Below are positions 48,992 through 57,187 of a DNA stretch of 64,000 nucleotides, one piece after another; position 1 is the first letter of the stretch; every line of letters begins with the position of its first letter. The stretch is taken from NCBI RefSeq assembly GCF_013155335.1, contig NZ_JABJQZ010000005.1, positions 1 to 64,000 on the forward strand, given 5' to 3'. The translations under genes were made by a program, and so were the position numbers. A model generated the notes under the pieces. It was given only the letters and a program-made list of their open reading frames with translations, was not told the DNA's origin and did no database searches. This stretch comes from Nocardioides sp. zg-1230. Lineage in GTDB: Bacteria > Actinomycetota > Actinomycetes > Propionibacteriales > Nocardioidaceae.

Positions 48992-49726
48992 ATGAGCTGG
49001 CTCGGGATCCTGCTGATCGGTTTCGCCGTGACCGACCTGACCCACTCGGTGCGCCGCACGCGTTACCTGCCCGAGTGCGTCGGAGCGCTGGTGGCGCTGT
49101 GCGTCGGGTTGCTGGCGGGGCTCACGTCGGGGCGTGACGTCGCTGCGCTGCTCGTCATCGCCGCCGTCGTGCTCGGGTGGGGACTGACCGTCACGTGGGG
49201 CTTCGGCCATCCCGGACCCAAGGCGGCTCGACTGCCCCTGGGCGTGTTCGTCGCCTCTCTCGTCGGGGCGATCGCGTGCTCGGGCCTCGCGCCGGAGGCC
49301 GGGGGACCGCTCGCGCGATGGCTCGACTCGCTGACCGTGGCCGACCTGGGCGACGTGTCGGCCGACCGGTTCCTGCTGCTGCTCGGCGCCTTCGCCATCC
49401 AGCTGTCCACCGGCAACGTGCTCGTCCGCCTCGTGCTCAAGGCGACCGGCACGATCAACCCGCGCGCCGACGGCGCGATGCCGCCGACGCAGCTCAAGGG
49501 TGGTCGGCTCCTCGGCCCGCTCGAACGGGTCTTCATCCTCGCGCTCGCGCTCGGCGGCCAGGTGACGGCCGCCAGCGTCGTCGTCGCGGCCAAGGGCCTG
49601 CTCCGCTTCCCCGAGCTCTCCTCGCGCCACGAGCAGCAGACGGTGCACGAGATGACGGAGTACTTCCTGCTCGGGTCGTTCGCGTCGTGGCTCGTGGCGC
49701 TGGGCTCGTTCGTGCTCGTGGCCTAG
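48992..49726 (+). CDS. Polytopic membrane protein downstream of satD
   Basis: This 244-residue protein has about six membrane helices (WLGILLIGFAVTDL, CVGALVALCVGLLAGL, VAALLVIAAVVLGWGLTV, LPLGVFVASLVGAIACSG, FILALALGGQVTAASVVVAAKGLL, LGSFASWLVALGSFVLVA). The central FAIQLSTGNVLVRLVL and RFPELSSRHEQQTVHEMTEYFLLGSFAS segments look conserved. Its place after satD suggests a functional pair. ATG at 48992 has GGAGGAAGGA upstream. Its stop overlaps the convergent gene's stop (CTAG). Confidence 0.8.
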   Translation: MSWLGILLIGFAVTDLTHSVRRTRYLPECVGALVALCVGLLAGLTSGRDVAALLVIAAVVLGWGLTVTWGFGHPGPKAARLPLGVFVASLVGAIACSGLAPEAGGPLARWLDSLTVADLGDVSADRFLLLLGAFAIQLSTGNVLVRLVLKATGTINPRADGAMPPTQLKGGRLLGPLERVFILALALGGQVTAASVVVAAKGLLRFPELSSRHEQQTVHEMTEYFLLGSFASWLVALGSFVLVA

Positions 49727-50667
49727 GTGGTGAGCGTGGGGAACGTCCACGCGCCGCTGAGGATCTCCGGTCGCGGGCGGTAGAGGCGGACCAGGTAGTT
49801 CCAGCCGTCGGTGATAGGCAGCGAGTTGCGCGCCGGGTCGCCGTCGCCGCCGAAACGGACCGTGACACTGCCGTCGTCGTCGCGGGCGGCGGTGATGCTG
49901 TTGACGCTGTAGGCGCTGCGCTCGTTGGGCTCGAAGTAGCCCTCGGCGTTGTAGACCGAGATCGACCAGAAGCCGTCGACCGGCACGTCGGGACCGACCG
50001 TGAGCTCGTACTCGCCCACGGGCAGGCCGGGGGAGACCCCCACGTACGTCGCCTCGGCGTCGGGCAGGCCGCCCCAGCCGGCGGCCGAGCCGATCAGGTG
50101 GTGCACCGGGTCGACGTCCTCCCGCCGCCCGAAGCTCGCCTCGAAGGACGTCATGTCGGCGGCCAGGCCGAGGAGTGCCTGGCGGGTCCGGTCGAGGCTC
50201 GCGGTGTCGTACTCCGGGGGCGTGAAGGGTCGGCCGGCAGGGACGTCGAGGTGGAGCTGGTCCTGGAGGGCAGCGACGGCTGCCAGGTCGTCCGGGTCCC
50301 GCGGGTCGACCAGCGTGCGCGCGGCGAGCACCACGTAGGGGCTTCCGAGGTCCTCGACCGTGAGCTGGTACGTGCCGGGGTCGTGGAAGACCCGGTTTAT
50401 GTGGTGGTCCTCGTCGACTGCCATCACCGACAGGTACCGGCGTCCGGCGTCCGGCACGGTGAGGGTCGCCCCGCTGGAGACGTCGACCACCGCGAAGCTG
50501 TAGAGCGTGTCGCGGTTCATCCGGATGACGGTCTGCTTCTCGACCGATGCGGGCGCGCGGTTGTGCTCGAACCTGTTGCTGCCGCCGGCGTCGCGCTGCA
50601 GGTCGGCCATCATGCGATGGGTCTCGGCCCGGGCGAAGTTGTCCACGTTCACATGGGTCGCAGTCAC
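49723..50667 (-). CDS. DUF1254/DUF1214 family protein
   Basis: This 314-residue protein matches the DUF1254 (N-terminal: NFARAETHRMMADLQRDAGG, NRDTLYSFAVVDVSSGATLTVPD) and DUF1214 (C-terminal: VDGFWSISVYNAEGYF, ARNSLPITDGWNYLVRLYRPRPEIL) pair. No catalytic residues are assigned in this family. GTG at 50667 is chosen because homology-like sequence starts there; longer frames upstream are unlikely. No signal peptide is seen with this start. Confidence 0.85.
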   Translation of the reverse strand: MTATHVNVDNFARAETHRMMADLQRDAGGSNRFEHNRAPASVEKQTVIRMNRDTLYSFAVVDVSSGATLTVPDAGRRYLSVMAVDEDHHINRVFHDPGTYQLTVEDLGSPYVVLAARTLVDPRDPDDLAAVAALQDQLHLDVPAGRPFTPPEYDTASLDRTRQALLGLAADMTSFEASFGRREDVDPVHHLIGSAAGWGGLPDAEATYVGVSPGLPVGEYELTVGPDVPVDGFWSISVYNAEGYFEPNERSAYSVNSITAARDDDGSVTVRFGGDGDPARNSLPITDGWNYLVRLYRPRPEILSGAWTFPTLTT

Positions 50668-50699
50668 GTCGCGATCCTCGACGGGCAGCTGAGGCTCAG

Positions 50700-50720
50700 G
50701 CTCACCCGACTCGGGTGAGC
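50700..50720. terminator. 10-bp hairpin upstream of the DUF1254 gene
   Basis: GCTCACCCGA (50700-50709) pairs perfectly with TCGGGTGAGC (50711-50720) around one base, covering the stop of the membrane protein gene at 50702-51256. It should separate that gene from the DUF1254 gene 32 bases further on. Confidence 0.6.
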
Positions 50721-51256
50721 GTGTCCGTCGATCGGCGCAGGGTCGCGATGCCGATCGACGTCCAGGCCAGGCCGAGGCACAGCAGTGGTATCTCGAGGAG
50801 GCGTTCGTCGACCTCGGCGAGCGCGCCCCCAACCAGGAGTGCCGGCACCGTGCCCACCCCGGTCCAGAACGTGAGGGGAGCAGGGGAGAGATGCACCTTC
50901 AGCAGGCACAGCTGTCCCGTCAGCAGCGCGAGCGCCCAGGCAGCGATGAAGGGATCCAGGATCTCCCCGAGGAGCTCGCCGGTCAGGGCGACCAGGCCGG
51001 TCCCCACCGCGAACCAGGCCGCGGCCGCGACGACCGTCCGGCGGCGGCTCGGTGGCAGGACGAGGTGCGCGACGCCCACGAGACAGGCGCCGAGGAGCGG
51101 GAGCGCCAGCTCGAGGGTCAGGGGCGGTTGGACGCCCGTGGCCAGGATCAACCCGCTTTTGACGGCCCAGCACAGCCCACCCGCCACACCGGCGGCGCCG
51201 GCGAGGCGGACGAGCGTCGCCGCGCCGGGGTGCGGGAGGGCTGGCAGGTCAGCCAT
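50702..51256 (-). CDS. Hypothetical membrane protein
   Basis: This 184-residue protein has five or six membrane helices (TLVRLAGAAGVAGGLCWAV, LELALPLLGACLVGVAHL, TVVAAAAWFAVGTGLVAL, DPFIAAWALALLTGQL, FWTGVGTVPALLVGGAL, LEIPLLCLGLAWTSIGI). No conserved motif is recognised. It lies between an IS110 transposase and the DUF1254 gene on the same strand. Confidence 0.72.
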   Translation of the reverse strand: MADLPALPHPGAATLVRLAGAAGVAGGLCWAVKSGLILATGVQPPLTLELALPLLGACLVGVAHLVLPPSRRRTVVAAAAWFAVGTGLVALTGELLGEILDPFIAAWALALLTGQLCLLKVHLSPAPLTFWTGVGTVPALLVGGALAEVDERLLEIPLLCLGLAWTSIGIATLRRSTDTLTRVG

Positions 51257-51289
51257 GTCCTCGAGTCTGCACCAGTTGCGCGCCCCAAA

Positions 51290-51311
51290 TCCGGGTCGTT
51301 AGTGCCCGGAT
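51290..51311 (-). terminator. Hairpin 3' of the IS110 transposase
   Basis: ATCCGGG (51290-51296) pairs with CCCGGAT (51305-51311). It lies 17 bases past the transposase stop in its reading direction and may insulate the downstream gene. Confidence 0.4.
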
Positions 51312-51327
51312 CTGCCACCCCTCTGTG

Positions 51328-52518
51328 TCAAGACGCAGCAGGGAGTGGAGTTCTAGGCTGGGTTCTGGCGGGTCCGGGAAGTGGCTTGTCCGAAGAGTTG
51401 GTTTGGGGCTGTGATCCGGCCGCGCTGGAGTCAGAGTCGTTGCCCCGTTGCCCTCCCGGGCCCGTCCACATCGGCGCTTTGGTGGTGCGGACGGCGTCGT
51501 TGAGCATGGTCTGGAAGACGATGTCGGACAGTCGCCGCTTCACGCACCGCATGGCTTCCATGGGTGCTTTGCCGTCGGCTTTCTTGCGGTCGTAGTAGTC
51601 GCGTCCAGGGGTGGGGTTGCGCAGCTGCACGCGGGCCATGGTGTGCAGGACGCGGTTGATCTGTCGGTTGCCCTTGCGTGAGAGCCGGTGCCGGGTCTGG
51701 TCGCCGGAGGAAGCGTCGATCGGTGCGGTTCCGTTCCAGGAAGCGAAGTGGGACTTGTTCGGGAACCGGGTGATGTCGCCGACTTCGACCAGCAACCTGG
51801 CGGCACCGGTGGGTCCGATGCCGTGCAGGTCCAACAGCGTCGTACCGGTCGCGCGGACCAGCTCGGTGAGCTCCTTGTTGGCTTCCTTCTTCCGCGCGTA
51901 GATCCGCTCGAGGTCCGCAACGAGCTCAGCGGCCACTTTGCGGCGGGTCTTGCCGACCACGTCGCGTGGACGGACCTTGGCCAGCAGAGCCTTGGCCTGG
52001 GCCGCGGACAGGTCGCGCTTCGCACCACCCGGGATCAGCTCGAGCAGCAACTGGTGCAACTGCGAGGTCTTGCGCGTGTGCTCCTCACCCAGCGAGCGAC
52101 GCCGGTCGACCAGCAGTCGCAGCACGGCAAGCTGCTCATCGTCGACGACCGGACGCAGCCCGGCCATCCGGGTACCGACCAGGGCGACGGAGTGCGCGTC
52201 AGTGGCGTCGGTCTTGCGTCCCTGACCGGTCGAGAACACCCGCGCTCGCGCCGACAGCTTCGGTGGAACATCGACGACCTCTTCGCCAGCGGCGAGCAAC
52301 CGGACCGCGACATGATGACCGATCCCCGAGCATCCCTCGATCGCCCAGACGCGGTCCGGGAACTGCCTGACATAGCGCCCCATCTCGGCGAACCCGGCCT
52401 CGTCAGTGCCGTACCGGCCGCCACCCAGGACGGTCTCGTCGGCTGTCATCGCCTCGATCGTGACCGACCGTTTGTGTGGGTCCATACCGATCACCACACG
52501 ACTGCTCTCGTCCTTCAT
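51328..52518 (-). CDS. IS110-family transposase (DEDD recombinase)
   Basis: This 396-residue protein has the N-terminal RuvC-like DEDD domain (VVIGMDPHKRSV, VWAIEGCSGIGHH, KTDATDAHSVAL) and the C-terminal Tnp_20 domain (LDLHGIGPTGAARLL, FASWNGTAPIDASSGDQTRHRLSRKGNRQINRVLH) that holds the catalytic Ser. It appears intact. ATG at 52518 is supported by GGAGGAG just upstream. A Ser/Gln/Asn-rich tail of about 45 residues follows the last domain. Members of this family use a non-coding bridge RNA to choose target and donor. Confidence 0.93.
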   Translation of the reverse strand: MKDESSRVVIGMDPHKRSVTIEAMTADETVLGGGRYGTDEAGFAEMGRYVRQFPDRVWAIEGCSGIGHHVAVRLLAAGEEVVDVPPKLSARARVFSTGQGRKTDATDAHSVALVGTRMAGLRPVVDDEQLAVLRLLVDRRRSLGEEHTRKTSQLHQLLLELIPGGAKRDLSAAQAKALLAKVRPRDVVGKTRRKVAAELVADLERIYARKKEANKELTELVRATGTTLLDLHGIGPTGAARLLVEVGDITRFPNKSHFASWNGTAPIDASSGDQTRHRLSRKGNRQINRVLHTMARVQLRNPTPGRDYYDRKKADGKAPMEAMRCVKRRLSDIVFQTMLNDAVRTTKAPMWTGPGGQRGNDSDSSAAGSQPQTNSSDKPLPGPARTQPRTPLPAAS

Positions 52519-52947
52519 CAGCTCCTCCGATGCTCGCTCCATCACTGGTTGTCGAGCCAGGAGGGCAACGCTGCTTCGAGCTGGGCAAACCCCTCTTGAG
52601 CCTCTCCTAGCCCTAGCGACGCCCGGGTCACGCAGGCCAAATGAGAGCCACACGACCAGCGTGGGCAGCCGAAATGAGAGCGACAACCCGGGCGCCTGGA
52701 CCGAGCCTCGCCAGACCCGGTCCTGGGGTCAATGGAACAAGCAGCCGATGAGCGGGCACCGGATGTCAAGTTGGGCTTCGTAGACCGGCGGCGGACGCAC
52801 CCTCCCGGCGACGACGATGAGGACCGGCACGGCTTGGGACCCTCGCCATGGCCCATGTCGACTTGCCCTCATGAGCACTAGTCCGCACTAGTCCACGCCG
52901 TCGCCCGAGCGTAGCGTTGACGCGTCCCCACGAGTCGGGAGGTCGCC
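52519..52947. other. Gene-poor flank upstream of the IS110 transposase
   Basis: No convincing gene is found here. The first 180 bases probably belong to the IS element and may encode a bridge RNA. It contains a direct repeat (AAATGAGAGC at 52639-52648 and 52672-52681). The rest has lower coding signal and no clear ribosome sites until the small gene at 52948. Confidence 0.5.
52639..52681. repeat. AAATGAGAGC direct repeats in the IS flank
   Basis: Two 10-base copies, 33 bases apart, each preceded by CC (CCAAATGAGAGCCA and CCGAAATGAGAGCGA). They could be part of a folded bridge RNA or a remnant terminus of another IS type such as IS21, whose ends carry repeated motifs. Confidence 0.45.
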
Positions 52948-53112
52948 ATGTGGTGGATCGGCGCAATCGTCGCAATCGTCGCGTTCCTTGTTCTCTTCGA
53001 GTGGCGCTACGGCAGCAGGCCCGAACGTCCCGGTTTGCGAGAAGTCCACCATGCAGTCCGTAGCGGCCGAACGATGACCGGTGGCCACAACACAGACGAA
53101 CGACGCAACTGA
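52948..53112 (+). CDS. Small single-helix membrane protein
   Basis: A 54-codon reading frame begins with ATG after GGGAGGT (52937-52943). It encodes one membrane helix (WWIGAIVAIVAFLVLFEW) followed by a basic, polar tail (RYGSRPERPGLREVHH, RSGRTMTGGHN). The ribosome site, helix and charge distribution (positive side in the cytosol) look real. It is isolated in the gene-poor IS flank and has no recognised family. Confidence 0.5.
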   Translation: MWWIGAIVAIVAFLVLFEWRYGSRPERPGLREVHHAVRSGRTMTGGHNTDERRN

Positions 53113-53397
53113 CCCGACACCCGGGAAGTGCGCCGAGCTCGGCCATCGCGCATGCAGGGGACAGACGTCCATCGGCTTGCCGAGTAGCGTGTTCTGCCGC
53201 GATCCGCGCCATGCCGATGGGCGCTTCCTCGGGTGTGCGTGAGTGGAAGCACCCGTACAGCATCCAGTAGGTGAGGGACGGTCCACGAGGCTTCGTCTCG
53301 ACCCCGTGACTGCTCGGGGCATCCACACGCCGAACGCCCGCACATGCCGCGATGAGCGCGTCCGCACGCCGCGATCGCCTGGGCCAGCCGGTCCGCT

Positions 53398-54921
53398 CTA
53401 GGCGTAGTAGAGGTCGACGCCGGCGGGTGCTTCGAGGATGATCCGTGCTTTCTCGGGGTGGATGCGGTGGGTGCCGGTGTGGTCGATGAGGAAGCCCATG
53501 TTGTGGGGGGTGAGCCAGACGTAGCGGCCTTCGCCGCACTGGCGCGAGCGGTAGCCGGCGTGGGTCTTCCAGCGGTGGTGTCGTCGGCCGAGGGGGCCGG
53601 AGTTGTGGGAGCCGGTCTGGCCGGGCGGGGGATCTCGACCCTCGTCGCCGCTTTCGTGGCCGTGGTCGTAGGGGGTGGGGTGGTCGAGGTCGACGTGGCG
53701 GCTGGTGGAGGTGGCGTAGGGCCAGTAGTCACCGCCGGTGACGAGGTGGACCTGGTCACGCAGGGACTCGGGGTGTTCGTAGGCGGTGTGGCGGACGCGG
53801 TCGGAGAGGTCCTTGACGGGCTGGACCGTGAGGTCGTGGCGGCCCAGGAGCTCGGTGAGCCGGGCGAGGGTGAGCGGGCCGAGGCCCTCGACCCGCGCCA
53901 CCCCTGCCACGGCGTCGACCCCGCCGAAGCCGTGCAGGGACGCCTCGTGCAGGTGGACGTGCAGCACCGCTTTCGGGGCGAGGGGTCGTACGTCGACCTC
54001 GCGCAGGGTGTCGAGGAGGTCGGCGGGGAACGCGAGTGCGCGGGAAAGCCCCCGCTCCGGTTCCGGCTCGGCCACGTCTTCGAGCTCGGGCTCGGGCTCG
54101 TGCTGGGGCTCGGGCGGGGTGGTGGTGTGTTCGAGGAGGAGGGTGAAGAGCTCGGCGGGGCGGGCGAGCCAGCCGAAGGCGTGGGCGCGGAGCTCGTCGG
54201 GGTGGGCCTCGGGGTGGCGCGGGGCGAGGATCTCGCCCACGCGGTGCACGATCGCATCGACCGCGGCGGCGTCGCCGGCCTCGAGGCGGGCGATGAGGGT
54301 GCGCAGGCCGTGGTCGTCGGTGCGGCCGAGGCCGACGTAGCGGCGGCGGCGTTCGGCCTCGCACCGCTCCTCGTGCGCGGCGGGGTCGGCCTCGATGATC
54401 TTGGCTGCCGCGACGTCGAGGACCCGGCCGATGGCCTCGGTGGCGATCATCCGCGACACCGCGGAGTCGACCAGCCCGACGGTGTCGGCGCCGAGGTGGC
54501 GCGACAGCTTCGCGACCCGGCGGGCGACCCACACCTCGCACTCCCCCCGCCGGCAGACCGCCCAGGTCAGCGGGAGGCGGTGCTGCAGGTCGAGCACGTC
54601 AGCCAGCATGTGCTGGGTCGCGGTCGCCCCCGCCCCACGGGCCAGCGCGATCTCGCCGAGGCAGAAGTCCTGCACGCCCGGGGTGCCCTCCCCGCCGACC
54701 TGACGCAGCACGTTCCCGATCCGGCGCGCGACGTGGCCGTCGGGGCCCTCGGTCGGGTCGGTGGAGTGGACCGCGGCCCAGGCGGCGAGCACCTCGAGCT
54801 TGTGGACCTCGGCCAACCGAGCGGCGTGCTCGGCCTCGGTCGCGGCGGCCAGCAGGCCGGTCGCGTCGAGGTCACAGAGGTCGCCGTTCATGAGTTCCAC
54901 GCTAGCCACCACCACCGACAC
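53398..54921 (-). CDS. DUF222/13E12-repeat HNH endonuclease family protein
   Basis: This 507-residue protein has the DUF222 domain (about residues 20-330: HKLEVLAAWA, RVAKLSRHLGADTVGLVD, ERRRRYVGLGRTDDHGLRTL, an acidic spacer EPQHEPEPELED). At the C-terminus an HNH-like zinc/metal motif follows: HVDLDHPTPY, then NSGPLGRRHHRWKTH. This family is multicopy and mobile in actinobacteria (13E12 repeats in Mycobacterium). ATG at 54921 gives MSVVVASVEL. The protein appears full length; nuclease activity is inferred from the motif. Confidence 0.88.
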   Translation of the reverse strand: MSVVVASVELMNGDLCDLDATGLLAAATEAEHAARLAEVHKLEVLAAWAAVHSTDPTEGPDGHVARRIGNVLRQVGGEGTPGVQDFCLGEIALARGAGATATQHMLADVLDLQHRLPLTWAVCRRGECEVWVARRVAKLSRHLGADTVGLVDSAVSRMIATEAIGRVLDVAAAKIIEADPAAHEERCEAERRRRYVGLGRTDDHGLRTLIARLEAGDAAAVDAIVHRVGEILAPRHPEAHPDELRAHAFGWLARPAELFTLLLEHTTTPPEPQHEPEPELEDVAEPEPERGLSRALAFPADLLDTLREVDVRPLAPKAVLHVHLHEASLHGFGGVDAVAGVARVEGLGPLTLARLTELLGRHDLTVQPVKDLSDRVRHTAYEHPESLRDQVHLVTGGDYWPYATSTSRHVDLDHPTPYDHGHESGDEGRDPPPGQTGSHNSGPLGRRHHRWKTHAGYRSRQCGEGRYVWLTPHNMGFLIDHTGTHRIHPEKARIILEAPAGVDLYYA

Positions 54922-55162
54922 TCACCCCGCCATTCCACGCGTGGATCCACATGACGGGCAACTATTTCCGACCACCTGATCGGCTCGGCCCGAAGGGCGC
55001 AACAGGCGGCGCCGGGCCGCCTCGCGGCGGACCGTTGGGGAACCAACAGCGGGCCCACACGCACTGATCGGGTACATCTCGTTCCCCACCCACCGACCGG
55101 CGCGCCAACCCACGCCACGCAACGACAGACGGACCCGCCGCTGGCGTGAGCAGCCACGAGAG

Positions 55163-55747
55163 CTACAGCGCGTCCAGCCACCGATGCCCGGGGTGCGCGA
55201 GCTCCAGTGACGAGCGGAGCCACGCGCGCGACCCGTCGTCGAGGAGTGGCGCGCACACGTCGAAGTCGACCTGGTCCTTCGGGCGTACGACGCGCGCCTT
55301 GTGGAGCAGCTGCACCTCGGGACGGAGGTAGGTGATGCCGTCGCGGGTCCAGAGGATCTCGGCGAGCGGACGGGTGATGCGGGCGTCGCGCTTGTAGGTC
55401 CAGGTCGCGGGAGTGGCGTGCATGAGGATGACGTCGTACTCCCAGGGCTCCGCACCGCTCGGACGGAGCCAGAGGTTCTCGCAGCTGTCGGGTAGCACCA
55501 CCGAGTCGTCGACGAGGGGAGTCAGGGTGCCGCTGTCCGCCTGCCAGACATCGAGCCGGCCGGCCAGGTGGCGGCGCAGGTGTACGACGTCGGAGCGCAG
55601 GATGCTCGGGTCCACGTCGTCGTGCGGGCGGGGGACGCCCGTGAACGCCTCGACGGCCCAGCCGCCCGCGATCCACCACGGCCGGTCGTAGCCGTCGAGG
55701 AGGGCTGCGGCGTCGTGAGGCGTGCGGGCGCGCCAGGGGCTGTGCAC
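55163..55747 (-). CDS. Nucleotidyltransferase-like protein (aminoglycoside adenylyltransferase-type)
   Basis: This 194-residue protein begins with the fold of the DUF2204/ANT(2'')-type nucleotidyltransferases: WWIAGGWAVEAFTGVPRPHDDVD carries the GG-W and paired acidic residues. Later segments (LLHKARVVRPKDQVDFDVCAPLL, WLRSSLELAHPGHRWL) are typical of this group. Many members are not resistance enzymes, so no drug substrate is assigned. Its start is one base after the cobU stop, so it may be co-transcribed with cobU. Confidence 0.8.
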   Translation of the reverse strand: MHSPWRARTPHDAAALLDGYDRPWWIAGGWAVEAFTGVPRPHDDVDPSILRSDVVHLRRHLAGRLDVWQADSGTLTPLVDDSVVLPDSCENLWLRPSGAEPWEYDVILMHATPATWTYKRDARITRPLAEILWTRDGITYLRPEVQLLHKARVVRPKDQVDFDVCAPLLDDGSRAWLRSSLELAHPGHRWLDAL

Positions 55748-55748
55748 C

Positions 55749-56276
55749 TCAGAGCCGCAGCACGCGACCGGCGACGACGAGGTGCACCTCGTCGCAGGCG
55801 GCGGCCACGCGCTGGTTGACGATGCCGAGCAGGTCGCGGAAGAGGCGCCCGGAGCGGTGCTCGGGCACGATCCCGAGGCCTACCTCGTTGGTCACCAGCA
55901 CGACGTCCTGCTCGCACCGCGCGAGTGCGGCGACGACCTCGTCGGTGCGGGCGAGGACGAGGTCGTGGACGGCGTCGGAGTCCTTCTCCCAGGCGTTCTC
56001 GGCGTCGATGATCGCGGTGAGCCAGGTGCCGAGGCAGTCGACGAGCAGCGGGTCACCGGCCCGGGCGAGCACGCCGGCCAGGTCCTGCGTCTCCACGGTG
56101 CCCCAGGAGGCGGGACGGCGGCCGCGGTGGGCGTCGATCCGGGCGGCCCAGTCGGGGTCCTGGTCGCGGTCGGGCGGCGTACCGGTGGCGACGTAGGTGG
56201 CGGGGGCCCCGCCGATCAGCTCCTCCGCGTGGGTGGACTTTCCCGACCGCACGCCGCCGGTGACCAGGATCCGCAT
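55749..56276 (-). CDS. cobU: Adenosylcobinamide kinase/guanylyltransferase
   Basis: CobU phosphorylates adenosylcobinamide and then adds GMP for nucleotide-loop assembly in cobalamin. The 175-residue protein has a P-loop GGVRSGKSTHAE, ATYVATGTPPDRD, DCLGTWL and VTNEVGLGIVPEHRSGRLFRDLLG. ATG at 56276 is preferred (AGGA eight bases upstream); ATG 56285 is an alternative. cobS and cobT lie about 900 bases away beyond an SDR gene, on the same strand. Confidence 0.93.
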   Translation of the reverse strand: MRILVTGGVRSGKSTHAEELIGGAPATYVATGTPPDRDQDPDWAARIDAHRGRRPASWGTVETQDLAGVLARAGDPLLVDCLGTWLTAIIDAENAWEKDSDAVHDLVLARTDEVVAALARCEQDVVLVTNEVGLGIVPEHRSGRLFRDLLGIVNQRVAAACDEVHLVVAGRVLRL

Positions 56277-56338
56277 GGCGCGCATCCTGTCAGAGCCGGG
56301 CGGGGGATCGGACGACGAGGCATGGGTACGGATCGGCC

Positions 56339-57181
56339 ATGGCCTCAGACACGACGTCCACGTCCGCCACCGCCGACGGCACCGCCGGCAGCGGACGGCC
56401 GCTCGCGGTCGTGACGGGCGCCTCGAGCGGGATCGGCCTCGAGCTCGCGAGACAGCTCGTCGACCACCACTTCGACCTCCTCGTGGCCGCCGAGGATGCC
56501 GAGATCGCCGTCGCGGCCGCGGTCCTTCGCGCGGGGAGCAGCGGCTCCGTGGAGCACGTGCAGGTCGACCTGCGCGACGAGCAGGGGGTGGCCGACCTCT
56601 ATGCCCGGATCCGCGCCGACGGCCGGCCGCTGGCAGCGATCGCCCTCAACGCCGGCCACGGGCAGGGCGGCGCGTTCGTCGACACCGACCTCGCCGACGA
56701 GCTCTCGATCATCGACCTCAACATCACCTCGACGGTGCGCCTGGCCAAGCTCGTGCTGCGCGACATGGTCGCGGCCGGTGAGGGCCGGGTGCTCGTGACG
56801 TCGTCGATCGCCTCGACGATGCCCGGCTCCTTCCAGGCCGTCTACAACGCGTCGAAGTCGTTCCTCCAGTCCTTCACCGAGGCGCTGCAGAACGAGCTCC
56901 AGGACAGCGGTGTCACCCTCACCCTGCTCATGCCGGGGCCCACGGAGACCGACTTCTTCGAGCGGGCCGACATGGCCGAGGACACCAAGGTGGGCACGTC
57001 GAGGAAGGACGACCCCGCGCAGGTCGCCAAGCAGGGCTTCGAGGCGCTGATGGCCGGCAAGGACCGCGTGGTCGGGGGCAGCCTGAAGACCAAGGTGCAG
57101 GAGGCGGCCGGCAAGGCGATGCCCGACAAGCTCAAGGCGGCCATGCACCGCCGGATGGCCGAGCCGGGCAGCGGCGACTGA
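56339..57181 (+). CDS. Short-chain dehydrogenase/reductase
   Basis: This 280-residue SDR has the NAD(P)-binding TGASSGIGLELA, LNAGHGQGG (NAG motif), SSIAST catalytic Ser and YNASKSF catalytic Tyr/Lys. An Ala/Thr/Ser-rich N-terminal tail of about 20 residues precedes the core. The C-terminal part (KTKVQEAAGKAMPDKLKAAMHRRM) is common to a subgroup of actinobacterial SDRs without a known substrate. It is oriented against the cob genes on both sides and is probably unrelated to cobalamin. Confidence 0.9.
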   Translation: MASDTTSTSATADGTAGSGRPLAVVTGASSGIGLELARQLVDHHFDLLVAAEDAEIAVAAAVLRAGSSGSVEHVQVDLRDEQGVADLYARIRADGRPLAAIALNAGHGQGGAFVDTDLADELSIIDLNITSTVRLAKLVLRDMVAAGEGRVLVTSSIASTMPGSFQAVYNASKSFLQSFTEALQNELQDSGVTLTLLMPGPTETDFFERADMAEDTKVGTSRKDDPAQVAKQGFEALMAGKDRVVGGSLKTKVQEAAGKAMPDKLKAAMHRRMAEPGSGD

Positions 57182-57187
57182 GTGGCC

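Larger units (their letters stand above)
51310..52700 (-). mobile_element. IS110-family insertion sequence (ends approximate)
   Basis: A complete IS110-type transposase gene is flanked by short non-coding ends and no obvious terminal inverted repeats, which is normal for this family. The longer non-coding flank (about 180 bases) is upstream of the transposase, where IS110-group elements encode their bridge RNA. The exact ends cannot be fixed without the empty site. Confidence 0.6.

Noticed and set aside
52766..53539. A 257-codon minus-strand frame in the gene-poor region near the IS element
   Set aside because: The translation is Arg/His/Pro-rich, has no domain and no ribosome site, and it runs into the opposite-strand small gene.
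55163..55747. Calling the nucleotidyltransferase an antibiotic resistance gene
   Set aside because: The fold is shared by many non-resistance proteins, and nothing nearby (integron, IS, other resistance genes) supports it.
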